DNA of 64,000 nucleotides, taken from assembly GCF_017993425.1 (NCBI RefSeq), contig NZ_JAGOMQ010000015.1, positions 29,789 to 93,788 on the forward strand, written 5' to 3'. This document shows, piece by piece, positions 27,364 to 35,963 of the stretch. The stretch is from Amaricoccus sp. (GTDB lineage Bacteria; Pseudomonadota; Alphaproteobacteria; Rhodobacterales; Rhodobacteraceae). The notes beneath the pieces were generated by a model that had not been told where the DNA came from, did not search any database, and saw only the letters and a list, made by a program, of their open reading frames with translations. Within the stretch, counting starts at the first letter, position 1; each line of letters opens with the position of its first letter. Position numbers and translations under genes: made by a program.

Positions 27364-28023
27364 CTATTTCCGTTGTGCGCCGGCCCGCGGGGTTACTAGG
27401 CCGAAGCGCGGCCGCTGTTCCAAGCGGCCGAATCGGATGCGGCGCACCGCGCCCAGAATCTCTAGGCCGGGCGCTTCCATGAATTCGTGCGCGATCAGAC
27501 CGATATCAACAAAGCCGATAAGCCAAGGCGAGGCGCAATAACGAACGCCGACGAATTCGTGATCTGAGTATCTGACGGCGACGACCTCGCCCATGTATTC
27601 GCGCGCCGGAATGATGGCGACCAACTCGCCCGGCATATAGCCAAGCGCCACAGAGTCCCAATTCAATACTTCGCCAAGCACGGCCTCTTTTGGGACCCCG
27701 GTCGCTTCGGCTCGCTCCAAATAGAATTCGCGCTCTTTGTCGGTAAAGGTTTCCCAGGGTATCACCCGAATTCCGCCGGGCATTGTATTTGCAGCATAAG
27801 ACGGCTCGGCCGCGCCGGCGATAAGTTGCCAGACGCTTATTTCAAGGGCGTCCGCAAGTTGCTCTAATGTTGAAAGCCGTGGGGATCGGTCCGGGCTTCT
27901 CAAAATGTCATTGACGGCCGACGTTGCCAAACCGGCTTTTGCGCTTAACTGAGCTTGGCTCATACCTTTTAGTTTCAGCCAATACTCTAGGCTCATGGCG
28001 AGCGAAGATTTTAGCGCGGGCAT
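27364..28023 (-). CDS. CI-like phage repressor (XRE HTH plus S24-like domain)
   Basis: A 219-residue protein. Residues about 10-65 form a Cro/CI helix-turn-helix (YWLKLKGMSQAQLSAKAGLA, TSAVNDILRSPDRSPRLSTLEQLADAL). The C-terminal half (YMPGELVAIIPAREYMGEVV, EFVGVRYCASPWLIG) resembles the beta-rich S24/LexA-like dimerisation domain, without a clear Ser-Lys protease pair. The start at 28023 follows AGGGAAGG. Facing rightward early genes across an operator-like region, it is the likely lysogeny repressor. Its G+C content is lower than that of its neighbours. Confidence 0.85.
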   Translation of the reverse strand: MPALKSSLAMSLEYWLKLKGMSQAQLSAKAGLATSAVNDILRSPDRSPRLSTLEQLADALEISVWQLIAGAAEPSYAANTMPGGIRVIPWETFTDKEREFYLERAEATGVPKEAVLGEVLNWDSVALGYMPGELVAIIPAREYMGEVVAVRYSDHEFVGVRYCASPWLIGFVDIGLIAHEFMEAPGLEILGAVRRIRFGRLEQRPRFGLVTPRAGAQRK

Positions 28024-28106
28024 GGCGGGCCTTCCCTGGTCGGTTCCGACCCGCGAGCGCGCATTCCGACCGCTGATCGTCGAAAGGCGCGAGCCGGTCA
28101 CTGGAT

Positions 28107-28168
28107 CGACACTAAGCCACCCGTCGGGCCGAAAATAGGGCGAACGCGACACTCGCCGACACTTGTCG
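28107..28168. promoter_or_regulatory. Putative repressor operator cluster
   Basis: CGACACT occurs at 28107, 28147 and 28157; the last is half of the dyad CGACA-CT-TGTCG (28157-28168). It lies between the repressor and the first rightward early gene, where lambdoid phages keep their operators. Confidence 0.45.
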
Positions 28169-28224
28169 CTTGCGTTTATTTCCGCAAGACAGTTGGGACC
28201 GTCGGCTTTACACCGGGTCCGCCC

Positions 28225-28674
28225 TTGCAAACTGCTTTCACCGGAAGAAACCTCCCGAAGGGGGGGCCTGATAGTGCGCTCGCCCGCACCCTGCAACCCC
28301 GGATCGGGCGGCGCGGGATCGACTGGCTCAACCGGATCATGCTCGCGCATGGCCGCGACACCTGGGGCGAGGCGGCCGAGATCGTCCTCGCGGCGATCGC
28401 CGGCGACCCCGCCGATCCGGTCAACGCCTGGGCCTTCACCGAGGCCGACATTCCGCGCGCCCCGCGCTTTGCCGGGCGCGGCGGCAAGGGCAATCCATTT
28501 CAGTTCTCACTTTTCGCTTCGGTATGCGTCCGCCTCGCGCCCGACCTGACCCGGCATATCCTACGGTTAACCGGGCTCGGGCTCGCGCCCTCGGCGGCGA
28601 CGGCGACGGTCCTCGCGGTCGCCCGTCGCCTAGATCCCGAGGGCCGGCGCTACCGGCCCGAGGCCCGCCCTTGA
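28225..28674 (+). CDS. Hypothetical early phage protein
   Basis: A 149-residue protein from a TTG at 28225; the ATG at 28339 would give 111 residues, and neither has a good ribosome site. The middle (WGEAAEIVLAAIAGDPADPV, RLAPDLTRHILRLTGLGLAP) looks helical. The stop overlaps the TTG start of the methyltransferase. It is the first gene of the rightward early operon, so it may be a regulator or replication accessory; function not recognised. Confidence 0.55.
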   Translation: MQTAFTGRNLPKGGPDSALARTLQPRIGRRGIDWLNRIMLAHGRDTWGEAAEIVLAAIAGDPADPVNAWAFTEADIPRAPRFAGRGGKGNPFQFSLFASVCVRLAPDLTRHILRLTGLGLAPSAATATVLAVARRLDPEGRRYRPEARP

Positions 28675-29963
28675 CCGCGCCGATCACCCTGCACCGCGGC
28701 GACGCGATCGAGGTTGTCGCGGACCTCGCCCCCGACACCTTCGACGCGATCGTGACCGACCCGCCCTATCACCTGACCTCGATCGTCAAGCGGTTCGGCG
28801 GCGCGACCGCGAAGGCCGCCGGCGAGGGCTCGGACGGGGCCTTTGCCCGCGCCTCGCGCGGCTTCATGGGCAAGACCTGGGATGGCGGCGACCTCGCCTT
28901 TCGCGCCGGGACCTGGGCGGCCTTCGGCCGGGTCCTGAAACCCGGCGGCTACCTGGTCGCGTTCAATCACTCGCGCACCTGGCACCGGATGACGGTCGCG
29001 ATCGAGGACGCGGGTTTCGAGGTCCGCGACTCGATCGCCGACCTCTACGCGACCGGCCCGGCCTGGGCCGACTTCCTCGACTCGCTCGGCCCCGATCAGG
29101 CCCGCGCCTTCGCCCGCGCGGTCGCCGGCGGCGGCGGGCCGATGCTGGCTTGGCTCTACGGAACCGGGATGCCGAAATCGCATTCGGTCGCCCGGATGAT
29201 CGACAAGGCCCTCGGGGTCGAGGGCTCGCTCGGCGCGCCGAAATCCGCGGCGCACGCTGCTTGGATCAAGCGCGGCGCGATGCGGGGCGGGCAAGGGGCC
29301 GAGGGCTGGCAGCGGCCTTGGATGGAGGACCCCGAGGCGGTCGAGGCCCAGGCGCGGGAGTACCTGCCCGGCTCGGCCGAGGCCCAGGCATTCGACGGCT
29401 GGGGGACGGCGCTTAAGCCGGCGATCGAGCCGATCGTCCTCGCCCGCAAGCCGCTCGCCGAGGGCTCGATCGCCCGGCAACACCTCGCGACCGGGACCGG
29501 CGGGCTCCATATCGACGCGGCGAAGGTCCCCGGCACGCCCCGACCTGGGGCCGATCCCGAGGCCCCGCCGCCCGCGCCGCGCTGGCCGGCGAACGTGACG
29601 ACGGACGCCTCGCGCGAGGTCCTGGCGCGCTTCCCGCTCGACGCCGAGGGATCGGTCGCCCGGTTCTTCTACTCGGCAAAGGCGGACGCCGCCGACAAGC
29701 GCGGCTCGGATCACCCGACCGTCAAGCCGCACGCGCTGATGCGCTGGCTTGTCCGGCTGGTCTCGGCGCGCGGCGGCCTGATCCTCGACCCGTTCGGCGG
29801 CTCGGGCGCGACCGCCTGGGCGGCCCAAGCCGAGGGCCGGCGCTGCGTCCTGATCGAGCGCGATCCTGGCTATGCCGACCATATCGCGGCCGTGATCGCC
29901 GGCGGGCTCGACGCCCCCGAGCCCGAGGTCCCGGCCGGCCGCGGTCAACTCTCGCTGTTCTGA
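28671..29963 (+). CDS. DNA methyltransferase (N4-cytosine/N6-adenine, beta-type order)
   Basis: A 430-residue DNA methylase. The catalytic motif IV DPPY is near residue 30 (AIVTDPPYHLTSIVKRFGG) and the AdoMet-binding motif I is C-terminal (LILDPFGGSGATAWAA, near 380), the beta-class order. RVLKPGGYLVAFNHSRTWH follows the typical methylase pattern. The TTG start is in the stop of the previous gene. No matching restriction enzyme is present, so an orphan methylase protecting phage DNA from host restriction is most likely. Target sequence unknown. Confidence 0.9.
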   Translation: MTAPITLHRGDAIEVVADLAPDTFDAIVTDPPYHLTSIVKRFGGATAKAAGEGSDGAFARASRGFMGKTWDGGDLAFRAGTWAAFGRVLKPGGYLVAFNHSRTWHRMTVAIEDAGFEVRDSIADLYATGPAWADFLDSLGPDQARAFARAVAGGGGPMLAWLYGTGMPKSHSVARMIDKALGVEGSLGAPKSAAHAAWIKRGAMRGGQGAEGWQRPWMEDPEAVEAQAREYLPGSAEAQAFDGWGTALKPAIEPIVLARKPLAEGSIARQHLATGTGGLHIDAAKVPGTPRPGADPEAPPPAPRWPANVTTDASREVLARFPLDAEGSVARFFYSAKADAADKRGSDHPTVKPHALMRWLVRLVSARGGLILDPFGGSGATAWAAQAEGRRCVLIERDPGYADHIAAVIAGGLDAPEPEVPAGRGQLSLF

Positions 29964-29972
29964 GGTCCCCCC

Positions 29973-30317
29973 ATGCTTGCCACGCCGGACGGCCCCGAGC
30001 GGCCGCGCCGCCCCGACTTCGGGGCGCAACACACCCCCGACCGGGATTTCCCGATCTATGATTGCCGGGTCCTGCGGCTCGCGCCCGAGGTCCCCGATTA
30101 TTCGGCCCTGACCCCGCGCGACCTCGCCGCCCTCGCCGCCGCCTATCTGGTCGAGGCGATCGCCTGCGAAATCATGCTCGGCCGCCCCGAGCTTGCCCGG
30201 CGCGAGGGCCTTCGCGCCGAGGTCTGGCGCGACCGTTGGGAATGCGCCGCCCTGACCGCGCGGATCGCGGCGCAATGCTGCAACTCGCGCCTGAAAGGCC
30301 GCCGGCGGCGGGAATGA
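29973..30317 (+). CDS. Hypothetical phage protein, 114 residues
   Basis: A 114-residue protein with a helical second half (YSALTPRDLAALAAAYLVEA, TARIAAQCCNSRLKGRRRRE) ending in a strongly basic tail. It overlaps the next gene by four bases within the early operon. Function unknown. Confidence 0.55.
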   Translation: MLATPDGPERPRRPDFGAQHTPDRDFPIYDCRVLRLAPEVPDYSALTPRDLAALAAAYLVEAIACEIMLGRPELARREGLRAEVWRDRWECAALTARIAAQCCNSRLKGRRRRE

Positions 30318-30601
30318 CCGAGGCGATCGGCGGCCGGCCGTGCGGGATCTGCGACAAGCCGGGCGGGGGCTTCCTCGGCCTGCGGGTCGCCGGTCGCTGG
30401 TCCGAGTTGCCCGCCCGGTTCCGCCGCTACCTCTGGCACTGTTCCGACCCCGCTTGCGTCGCCCAGGCCGAAGCCCGCCGCACGGCGGCGACCGTCGCCG
30501 CCGGCCTCGCCGCGCCCCCGCGCCCCCCCGCCATGCCCGCGCCGGCGACACCGCCCGCGCGCCCGACCCCGCCGGCGCAAGCCGGCCTTTTTGGAGACTG
30601 A
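30314..30601 (+). CDS. Small protein with possible zinc-binding cysteines
   Basis: A 95-residue protein. CGICDKPGGGFLGLRV and WHCSDPACVAQAEARR supply four to five cysteines that could bind zinc in a small finger; the rest is a Pro/Ala-rich tail. The ATG lies in the stop of the preceding gene. Function unknown; small zinc proteins in phage replication operons are frequent. Confidence 0.55.
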   Translation: MTEAIGGRPCGICDKPGGGFLGLRVAGRWSELPARFRRYLWHCSDPACVAQAEARRTAATVAAGLAAPPRPPAMPAPATPPARPTPPAQAGLFGD

Positions 30602-30607
30602 CACGCA

Positions 30608-31129
30608 ATGGACGCCAAAGCCGAGGCGCGGAAATACACCGTTCCCGAACACTTGCGGATGAGCAAGCGCGGCACGGTTCATGTCGTCGCCGAGCATGAA
30701 AAAACGGTCCCGCTCAACCGGGCCGAGCGGCGCGCCGCGGCGGCGCGAAAGCGGCGCGGCAAGGCCGCCCAAGCGGCCGAGACGATCGCGGCATACGAGA
30801 TGGCGCGACGGGTCGGCGAAGCCGCCCCGGTCGAGGGGGACGCCCCCGCCGATCCCGCCGCGGCGATGCTCGATAGTGCGCCGACCGCAGCGTTGTTCTA
30901 TGGGGTCGCAAACCTGCTCGCCGAGATCGGCGATCGGGTCGCGGCCTACGAAGGCCGAGTCGACGGCCTGCTCGCCGCTCTGGGCGGCGACCCCGAGACG
31001 GTCGCGACGACCTTCGCCGCCTCGGCGCGGGCCGCGGCGGCGTGGGCCGATCAGATCGACGCCCTGCGGCCGCGGGTCGAGGCGATCGAGGCGCGGTTGC
31101 GCGGCCTCGGCGAAGGGCTCGGCGCATGA
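30608..31129 (+). CDS. Hypothetical phage protein, helical
   Basis: A 173-residue protein with a basic segment (NRAERRAAAARKRRGKAAQA) and long Ala-rich helices toward the C-terminus (ASARAAAAWADQIDALRPRV) that could form a coiled coil. It overlaps the HD-domain gene by four bases. Function unknown. Confidence 0.55.
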   Translation: MDAKAEARKYTVPEHLRMSKRGTVHVVAEHEKTVPLNRAERRAAAARKRRGKAAQAAETIAAYEMARRVGEAAPVEGDAPADPAAAMLDSAPTAALFYGVANLLAEIGDRVAAYEGRVDGLLAALGGDPETVATTFAASARAAAAWADQIDALRPRVEAIEARLRGLGEGLGA

Positions 31130-31860
31130 CTCCCCCCGACGACGATCTCGCCCCCTTCCACAAGTGGACGAAGGGCGTCCCCGCCGACGCCGGCTTGTCG
31201 CTCGAAAGCGGCCTCGGCCGCGACCCGTTCCGCCTGATCCCGAGGTCCGAGGCCGAGCGCGCCGCCTATCTCGCGGGGGCGGCCTGGGGCCTTCGGATCG
31301 CCGGCCGGGCCGACCTCGCCGACACCTTCGCCGCGCCGCCGCCGGCGGCCGCAACCGGGGTCTGGGGGGACCTCGACCTCGCCGCGCCCTCGCCGATCTT
31401 TGTCGGGTCGGTCCTCGAAATCGCGACCGCGCTCGCCCGCACCGCCCGGTTCAACGGCTGGGGGCCGCGCTTCTATTCGGTCGCCGAGCATTCGATCTTG
31501 TGTGACGAAATCGCGCGCGCCGATGGCGTCCCGATCCGCTACCGCCGGGCGATCCTGTTTCACGACGCGCCCGAGGTTTACACCGGCGACGACACCCGGC
31601 CGAAAAAGGCCCTGGTCCCCGAGTTGCAGGCGATCGAGCACGGGGTCTTTCTGGCGATCGCCGAGCGGTTCGATCTGCCGGTCGGCCACGGGGTCGCGGC
31701 CTATGACGACCTCGCCCTCGCGATCGAGTTGCGCGACCTATTCCCCGCTCAGGACCGGGCCGGGCTTCCCGATCCGGGCGTGTGGCGCGCGCCGCGCCTC
31801 GACATGGACGCGGCCGCGCTTGAATTCGCCCGCCGGGCCGAGGCCCTGGGGATCAGATGA
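31126..31860 (+). CDS. HD-domain phosphohydrolase (YfbR-like)
   Basis: A 244-residue protein whose centre is an HD domain: FYSVAEHSILCDEIARADG provides the first histidine and FHDAPEVYTGDDTRPKKALV the HD pair and following acidic residues; a late Asp (AYDDLALAIELRD) completes the metal site. This is the pattern of the YfbR group of 5'-deoxynucleotidases and its phage relatives. It may reshape the deoxynucleotide pool together with the dNMP kinase at the other end of the prophage. Exact substrate unknown. Confidence 0.8.
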   Translation: MTPPDDDLAPFHKWTKGVPADAGLSLESGLGRDPFRLIPRSEAERAAYLAGAAWGLRIAGRADLADTFAAPPPAAATGVWGDLDLAAPSPIFVGSVLEIATALARTARFNGWGPRFYSVAEHSILCDEIARADGVPIRYRRAILFHDAPEVYTGDDTRPKKALVPELQAIEHGVFLAIAERFDLPVGHGVAAYDDLALAIELRDLFPAQDRAGLPDPGVWRAPRLDMDAAALEFARRAEALGIR

Positions 31861-33050
31861 CCCGCTTCGCGGCCGGCGCTGGCCACCTGTCCGAGCGGGT
31901 CAAGGCGTCGGTCTCGCTGCGGGGCCTCGCCGAGCGGTCGGGCGTCGCCTGGGATCAGAAACTCTCGAATCCGAGGCGCGGCGACTATTGGGCACCTTGC
32001 CCTTTTCACGGCGAGCGGACCGCCTCTTTTCATGTCCTAGAGCCCGTCGGGGTCGGCGGGTTCTTCAAATGCTTCGGCTGCGGCCGCAAGGGATCGGTTG
32101 TCGATTTCCTGATCGAGCGCGACGGGCTCGGGATCGGCGAGGCGCTGAAACGCCTCGCCGATGATGCGGGGATCGAGCGCGACGGGGCCGACCGGATGCT
32201 CGCCGACCGGCTGGCGGCGGCGGCCGAGGCGAGGGCGCGCGCCGCCGCCGAGGCCGCGGCGGCGGCGGCGCGCGGGCTCGATCAGGCGCGCCGGCTCTGG
32301 CGCGCGTCCGAGCCGGCCGGGCCGGTCCTCGAAAGCTACCTCGCCGCCCGCGGGGTCGATCTCGACGCGATCGGCGGGGTCCCGGCCTCGCTGCGGCTGA
32401 TGCCGCGCCTCGAATTCTGGGCCGAGGGTCAGGTCCCGCGCCGCGATCGCCCGGCGCATGTCGGGCCGGCGATGATCGGCGCGATCGGCCGGGGCGAGCT
32501 GGTCGGGGTTCACCGGACATGGATCACCCCCGAGGGCCGCGCCCGCCTGGGCGACGGCTCGAAGGTCCCGAAAAAGATGCTCGGCCGCACCGGGGCGATC
32601 TTCGGGCAACCCGTCCGCTTTTCCTGGGCGCGGCTCGGCCTGATCGTCGGCGAGGGGATCGAGACGACGCTCGCCGCCTGGGCCGCCCTGGTCGGGGCCG
32701 GCAAGGGCGGGCGCTGGGGCGCCGAGGCGGCGCTCTCGCTCGGCGCGCTCGCCGGCCCCGAGGACTTCCGCGGCCGCGGGCCTGGGCTCGGGCCGAACGG
32801 TCAACCGCTGCCCTCGGACCTGCCCGACCTGAAATCGACCGCCGCCCATTGGCTTCCGCCGGCGGGCGTGCGGGCGGTCCTGATCCTCGGCGAAGGGTCG
32901 AGCAAGAGCGGCGAGGTCGCCCGGCGCTTCGCCGAGCGGACCCGCCGGAAACTGATCGCGCGCGGGATCGCGGCCGAGGTCCGGGTCCCCGGCGGCCGAT
33001 GGGATCGCGACCGCGATTTCGCCGATGTAGCGAAGGACGAAGGCGCATGA
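31857..33050 (+). CDS. CHC2 zinc-finger / Toprim DNA primase
   Basis: A 397-residue primase. The N-terminal CHC2-type zinc finger is clear: YWAPCPFHGERTASFHV and GGFFKCFGCGRKGSVVDFLI, near residues 43-80. A Toprim-like region follows with LIVGEGIETTLAAWAALVG near 265 and a late VLILGEGSSKSGEVARRF. These make RNA primers on the phage template. It overlaps both neighbours by four bases and is followed by the helicase. Confidence 0.9.
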   Translation: MTRFAAGAGHLSERVKASVSLRGLAERSGVAWDQKLSNPRRGDYWAPCPFHGERTASFHVLEPVGVGGFFKCFGCGRKGSVVDFLIERDGLGIGEALKRLADDAGIERDGADRMLADRLAAAAEARARAAAEAAAAAARGLDQARRLWRASEPAGPVLESYLAARGVDLDAIGGVPASLRLMPRLEFWAEGQVPRRDRPAHVGPAMIGAIGRGELVGVHRTWITPEGRARLGDGSKVPKKMLGRTGAIFGQPVRFSWARLGLIVGEGIETTLAAWAALVGAGKGGRWGAEAALSLGALAGPEDFRGRGPGLGPNGQPLPSDLPDLKSTAAHWLPPAGVRAVLILGEGSSKSGEVARRFAERTRRKLIARGIAAEVRVPGGRWDRDRDFADVAKDEGA

Positions 33051-34771
33051 CGCTGATTTCGGAATTGCTCGGGGTCCCGCCGCCGACCGATCCCGCGCGC
33101 CTGCCGGCCTTCAAACCGGGCAAGCAAAACGACCGATGGAACGCCTCGCGCCTCGCGGCCGAGGTCGGCGAGGACATGATCTTTGTCGTCGGCAAGGGCT
33201 GGGGGCTTTGGGATGGCGGCCGCTTCAACTTCCTCGACGGCGCGGTCCGCGCCTTTCTGATCTCGGAAAAGCTGCAAGGGCTGGTCGAGGCGGACGCCGC
33301 CGCCGCCTGGGCCGAGGAATATTCCGAGTTCGAGATCCGCCACCGGCTCGCCGAGGAATTGGAGAAATCCCGCCCCGGCTTCCGCACCCTCGAAGATGCG
33401 CAACAGGCATTGCGCGAGGCGAAGGCGCTCGCGCTCGGCAAGCACGCAACCACCTGCGGCAACGTTGATAAGATGGAGAAGGCTTTGAAAATTATGCAAG
33501 GGCGACTGCGGGTCCCGGTCGCCGACCTCGACGCCGATCCCTGGTCGCTGACCCTGCCGAATGGCCGGCTCGACCTGCGGGCCGCAGCCCAAGCGGACGG
33601 ATTCACCGCCGACATGACCCGCGCCGAGGTCGCCGCGATCCGGGCTGAGTGGCTGAAACCGCACGATCGGAGTCTTTACGCGACCAAAAGCGCCGGGGTC
33701 GAATTCGATCCTGGGGCCGAGTGTCCCGAGTGGCGGGCCTTCCTCGAGTTGGTTCTCCCCGATCAGGCAATCCGCGACTGCTTTCAGCGTTCAATGGGCG
33801 CGGTCCTGTTCGGCAAGAATGAACCGACCTGCGCCTTCTTGTTCCGCGGTCCGGGCGGCAACGGCAAATCGACGGCGGTCAACGCGATCGCGAACGTCCT
33901 GGGCGAATCCTCGGGCTACGCGGTCCCCTGCAAGATCGAGCTATTCCTCGCCATGCAAAACGAAAGCGCCGGCAAGGCGACGCCCGAGGAAATCGACATT
34001 CCCGGCGCGCGGGTCCTGCTCGCGTCGGAGTCGAGTGAGCGCGACGAGCTATCGGGGAAAAAGATCAAGGCGATGACCGGCGGCGATCCCCGCCCGGTCC
34101 GCGCGCTCAATCAGGCGCAATTCTATTATCGCCCGTCCGCCTTCCCGATCCTGTCCTTCAACCGGACGCCCAGGATCAAAGACGAGGACGAAGGCACGCG
34201 CCGCCGCCTGGTCTTCTTCCCTTTCGAGGTCAACTTGCGCGAGTTGCCCGAGGGCAAGCGGCGGTCGAATGTCGAGGTCGAGGCGGCCTTGAAGCGCGAG
34301 GGGCCGGGCATTCTGAATTGGATGCTCGACGGCTGGCGCGAGTACCGCGCCCGCGCCGACGCCGGGATCGGCGCGCCGCCGGGGATCGACCCGCCGGCGG
34401 AGATGCGCGAGCTAAAGGACTCGCTGATGGAACACGCCGACCCGCTCGGCGAGTTTATCAAGGATTGCTGCCGGTCCGATCCCGGCTCGGCCGAGGGGAT
34501 CAGGACCTCGGCCTTTTTCCGGGTCTACGCCGAATGGTGCGACATGACCGGCTCGGCGCTCTACGGCAAGCAAACCGTGACCCGGATCATGCAAGAGAAG
34601 GGCATTCGCCAGAAAAAGGGCGGCGGCGGAATTCGCTTCTGGTCGGGCCTGCGCTGGCAGGACACCGACAACATGGCGGCGCTGCTGCACCAATGCGGTT
34701 TCGGCCCCGCGCCGGTCGGCGGACCGCCCCCGGCTGCCCTCGCCGATATCGACCCCGGCGCGCCTTTCTGA
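33047..34771 (+). CDS. D5/P4-type SF3 helicase (phage replication)
   Basis: A 574-residue protein. The D5-N-like region is around 180-260 (SLYATKSAGVEFDPGAECPE). The SF3 helicase core begins with Walker A FRGPGGNGKSTAVNAIANVL near 267, Walker B GARVLLASESSERDELSG, and motif C around PILSFNRTPRIKDEDEGTRR. The C-terminus carries the winged-helix part seen in poxvirus D5/P4 families. It would unwind DNA during phage replication. The start overlaps the primase stop (ATGA). Confidence 0.92.
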   Translation: MTLISELLGVPPPTDPARLPAFKPGKQNDRWNASRLAAEVGEDMIFVVGKGWGLWDGGRFNFLDGAVRAFLISEKLQGLVEADAAAAWAEEYSEFEIRHRLAEELEKSRPGFRTLEDAQQALREAKALALGKHATTCGNVDKMEKALKIMQGRLRVPVADLDADPWSLTLPNGRLDLRAAAQADGFTADMTRAEVAAIRAEWLKPHDRSLYATKSAGVEFDPGAECPEWRAFLELVLPDQAIRDCFQRSMGAVLFGKNEPTCAFLFRGPGGNGKSTAVNAIANVLGESSGYAVPCKIELFLAMQNESAGKATPEEIDIPGARVLLASESSERDELSGKKIKAMTGGDPRPVRALNQAQFYYRPSAFPILSFNRTPRIKDEDEGTRRRLVFFPFEVNLRELPEGKRRSNVEVEAALKREGPGILNWMLDGWREYRARADAGIGAPPGIDPPAEMRELKDSLMEHADPLGEFIKDCCRSDPGSAEGIRTSAFFRVYAEWCDMTGSALYGKQTVTRIMQEKGIRQKKGGGGIRFWSGLRWQDTDNMAALLHQCGFGPAPVGGPPPAALADIDPGAPF

Positions 34772-35038
34772 CCGCGCCCCCGCGCCCCCGCCCAGGACTC
34801 GATCTCGGCAGTTTGCCGGCGCAATGCCGGCGGCCCTGGGTCGGGGGAAAGGGGGAAGCGGAGCGGCGCTTGCGCGCCGCGCTGAAATGCTCGTGCGGAA
34901 GGGCTCGGGCAAACCGCCGAAGCAATCCCTGAAATTGCCGACAAACTGCCGGCCGATTTTCCGACAACCCGTTGATTTCCTTAGATCTTCGGCACTTTCG
35001 GCACTTTCGGCACTTTGTCTAGTGATGTGAGGAAAAGA
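34772..35038 (+). other. Non-coding spacer with a triple 9-bp repeat
   Basis: No credible gene. TTCGGCACT is repeated three times without gaps at 34988-35014, followed by GAGGAAAAG as the ribosome site of the next gene. The repeat could be a regulator-binding site or a slipped-strand product. Confidence 0.5.
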
Positions 35039-35803
35039 ATGGGCGCAGAAACCTATGGGCTGGATAGGGGCCAGGAAAACCGCCGAGGCCGCCGCAAACT
35101 GCCGCAAACCGCCGAGGCGCTGGTCGAGGGCGATCACGGGCCGAGGGTCGAGGTCGAGGTCGAGCGACGGGTCGAGCGGATCGTCGCAGCCCCGGACGGG
35201 ACGGCGGCGCGCCGGGTCGAGGTCGAGGTCGCGCGGGTCAACGCGCTCGCCTGCGGCGAGGTCGAGGTCGCCGAGGTTCGCACCGGCGAGACGGTCGAGG
35301 TAGAGGTCGAGGGCGAGCGGCGGGTTGTCGAGCGCATGGCGCGGGTCAACCGCCGGCGCGGCTCGCCCTTGCTCGCGACCCTCGACCCGGCACGGCGCGA
35401 GGCGGCGGCGACCTTCGCGCTCGCGGTCGAGATCGTCGCCGCCGGCGGGACCTCGGGCGGCGGCGGCTTTGTCGAGGAGCGGGTCGGCGGCGGGATCGGC
35501 GCGCGCGAGGGCCGGCAGTTTCAGGCGCTCGCCTGGGCGGACACCCTGCGGACCCTCGACGCGGCGATCGGCGGGGGATTCGTCCGGCTCAATCTTCGCG
35601 GCGACACGATCGGGGTCCGGTCGCTGATCTGCTCGATCGCGGTCGGCGGCCTGTCGATCCCGCGCATTCTCGACGGGCTCGGCCTGAAACGCTCGGCCCC
35701 GCGCGAAAGGGCGGTCAAAACCGCGGTTTGCGACGCCCTCGGGCGGATGGCCGGCGCGCTCGGGGACCGCGCGCCGGTCGAGGCGCGGAGAAATCCCCGT
35801 TGA
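35039..35803 (+). CDS. Hypothetical phage protein with VEVE-rich N-terminus
   Basis: A 254-residue protein. Residues about 35-110 are very repetitive in Val/Glu (RVEVEVERRVE, VEVEVARVNAL, VEVEVEGERRV), encoded by repeated GAGGTCGAGGTC; the C-terminal half (FQALAWADTLRTLDAAIGGG, LRGDTIGVRSLICSIAVGGL, KTAVCDALGRMAGAL) looks like a compact helical domain and could bind DNA. GAGGAAAAG five bases ahead of the ATG 35039 decides the start. It sits between replication and packaging genes, where late regulators are often found; no family recognised. Confidence 0.65.
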   Translation: MGAETYGLDRGQENRRGRRKLPQTAEALVEGDHGPRVEVEVERRVERIVAAPDGTAARRVEVEVARVNALACGEVEVAEVRTGETVEVEVEGERRVVERMARVNRRRGSPLLATLDPARREAAATFALAVEIVAAGGTSGGGGFVEERVGGGIGAREGRQFQALAWADTLRTLDAAIGGGFVRLNLRGDTIGVRSLICSIAVGGLSIPRILDGLGLKRSAPRERAVKTAVCDALGRMAGALGDRAPVEARRNPR

Positions 35804-35910
35804 CTTCTGAACATGCCAAGGTCACGCCCTCGCCACGGTCGGGAATCGGCCCGGCGCTCTGATCGCCCCCCGCGGGGCCGCTGATCGCCCCGGACCTGTC
35901 CCGCTCCACC

Positions 35911-35944
35911 GCCGCGCCCTCGACCCCCCGGTCGGGGGCGCGGC
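35911..35944 (+). terminator. Long-stem terminator
   Basis: A 15-bp stem with one G-T wobble (35911-35925 / 35930-35944), loop CCCC, followed by CGTTTC. It separates the early region from the packaging genes. Confidence 0.7.
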
Positions 35945-35963
35945 CGTTTCAGGGGGCGATCCG

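Noticed and set aside
27162..27482. Rightward 106-residue frame downstream of the repressor
   Set aside because: TTG start without a ribosome site, Ser/Arg/Pro-rich content, and it overlaps the 3' end of the repressor gene antisense.
34824..35030. 68-residue open frame between helicase and the VEVE-rich protein
   Set aside because: No ribosome site; its C-terminus is only the translated TTCGGCACT repeat (SALSALSAL).
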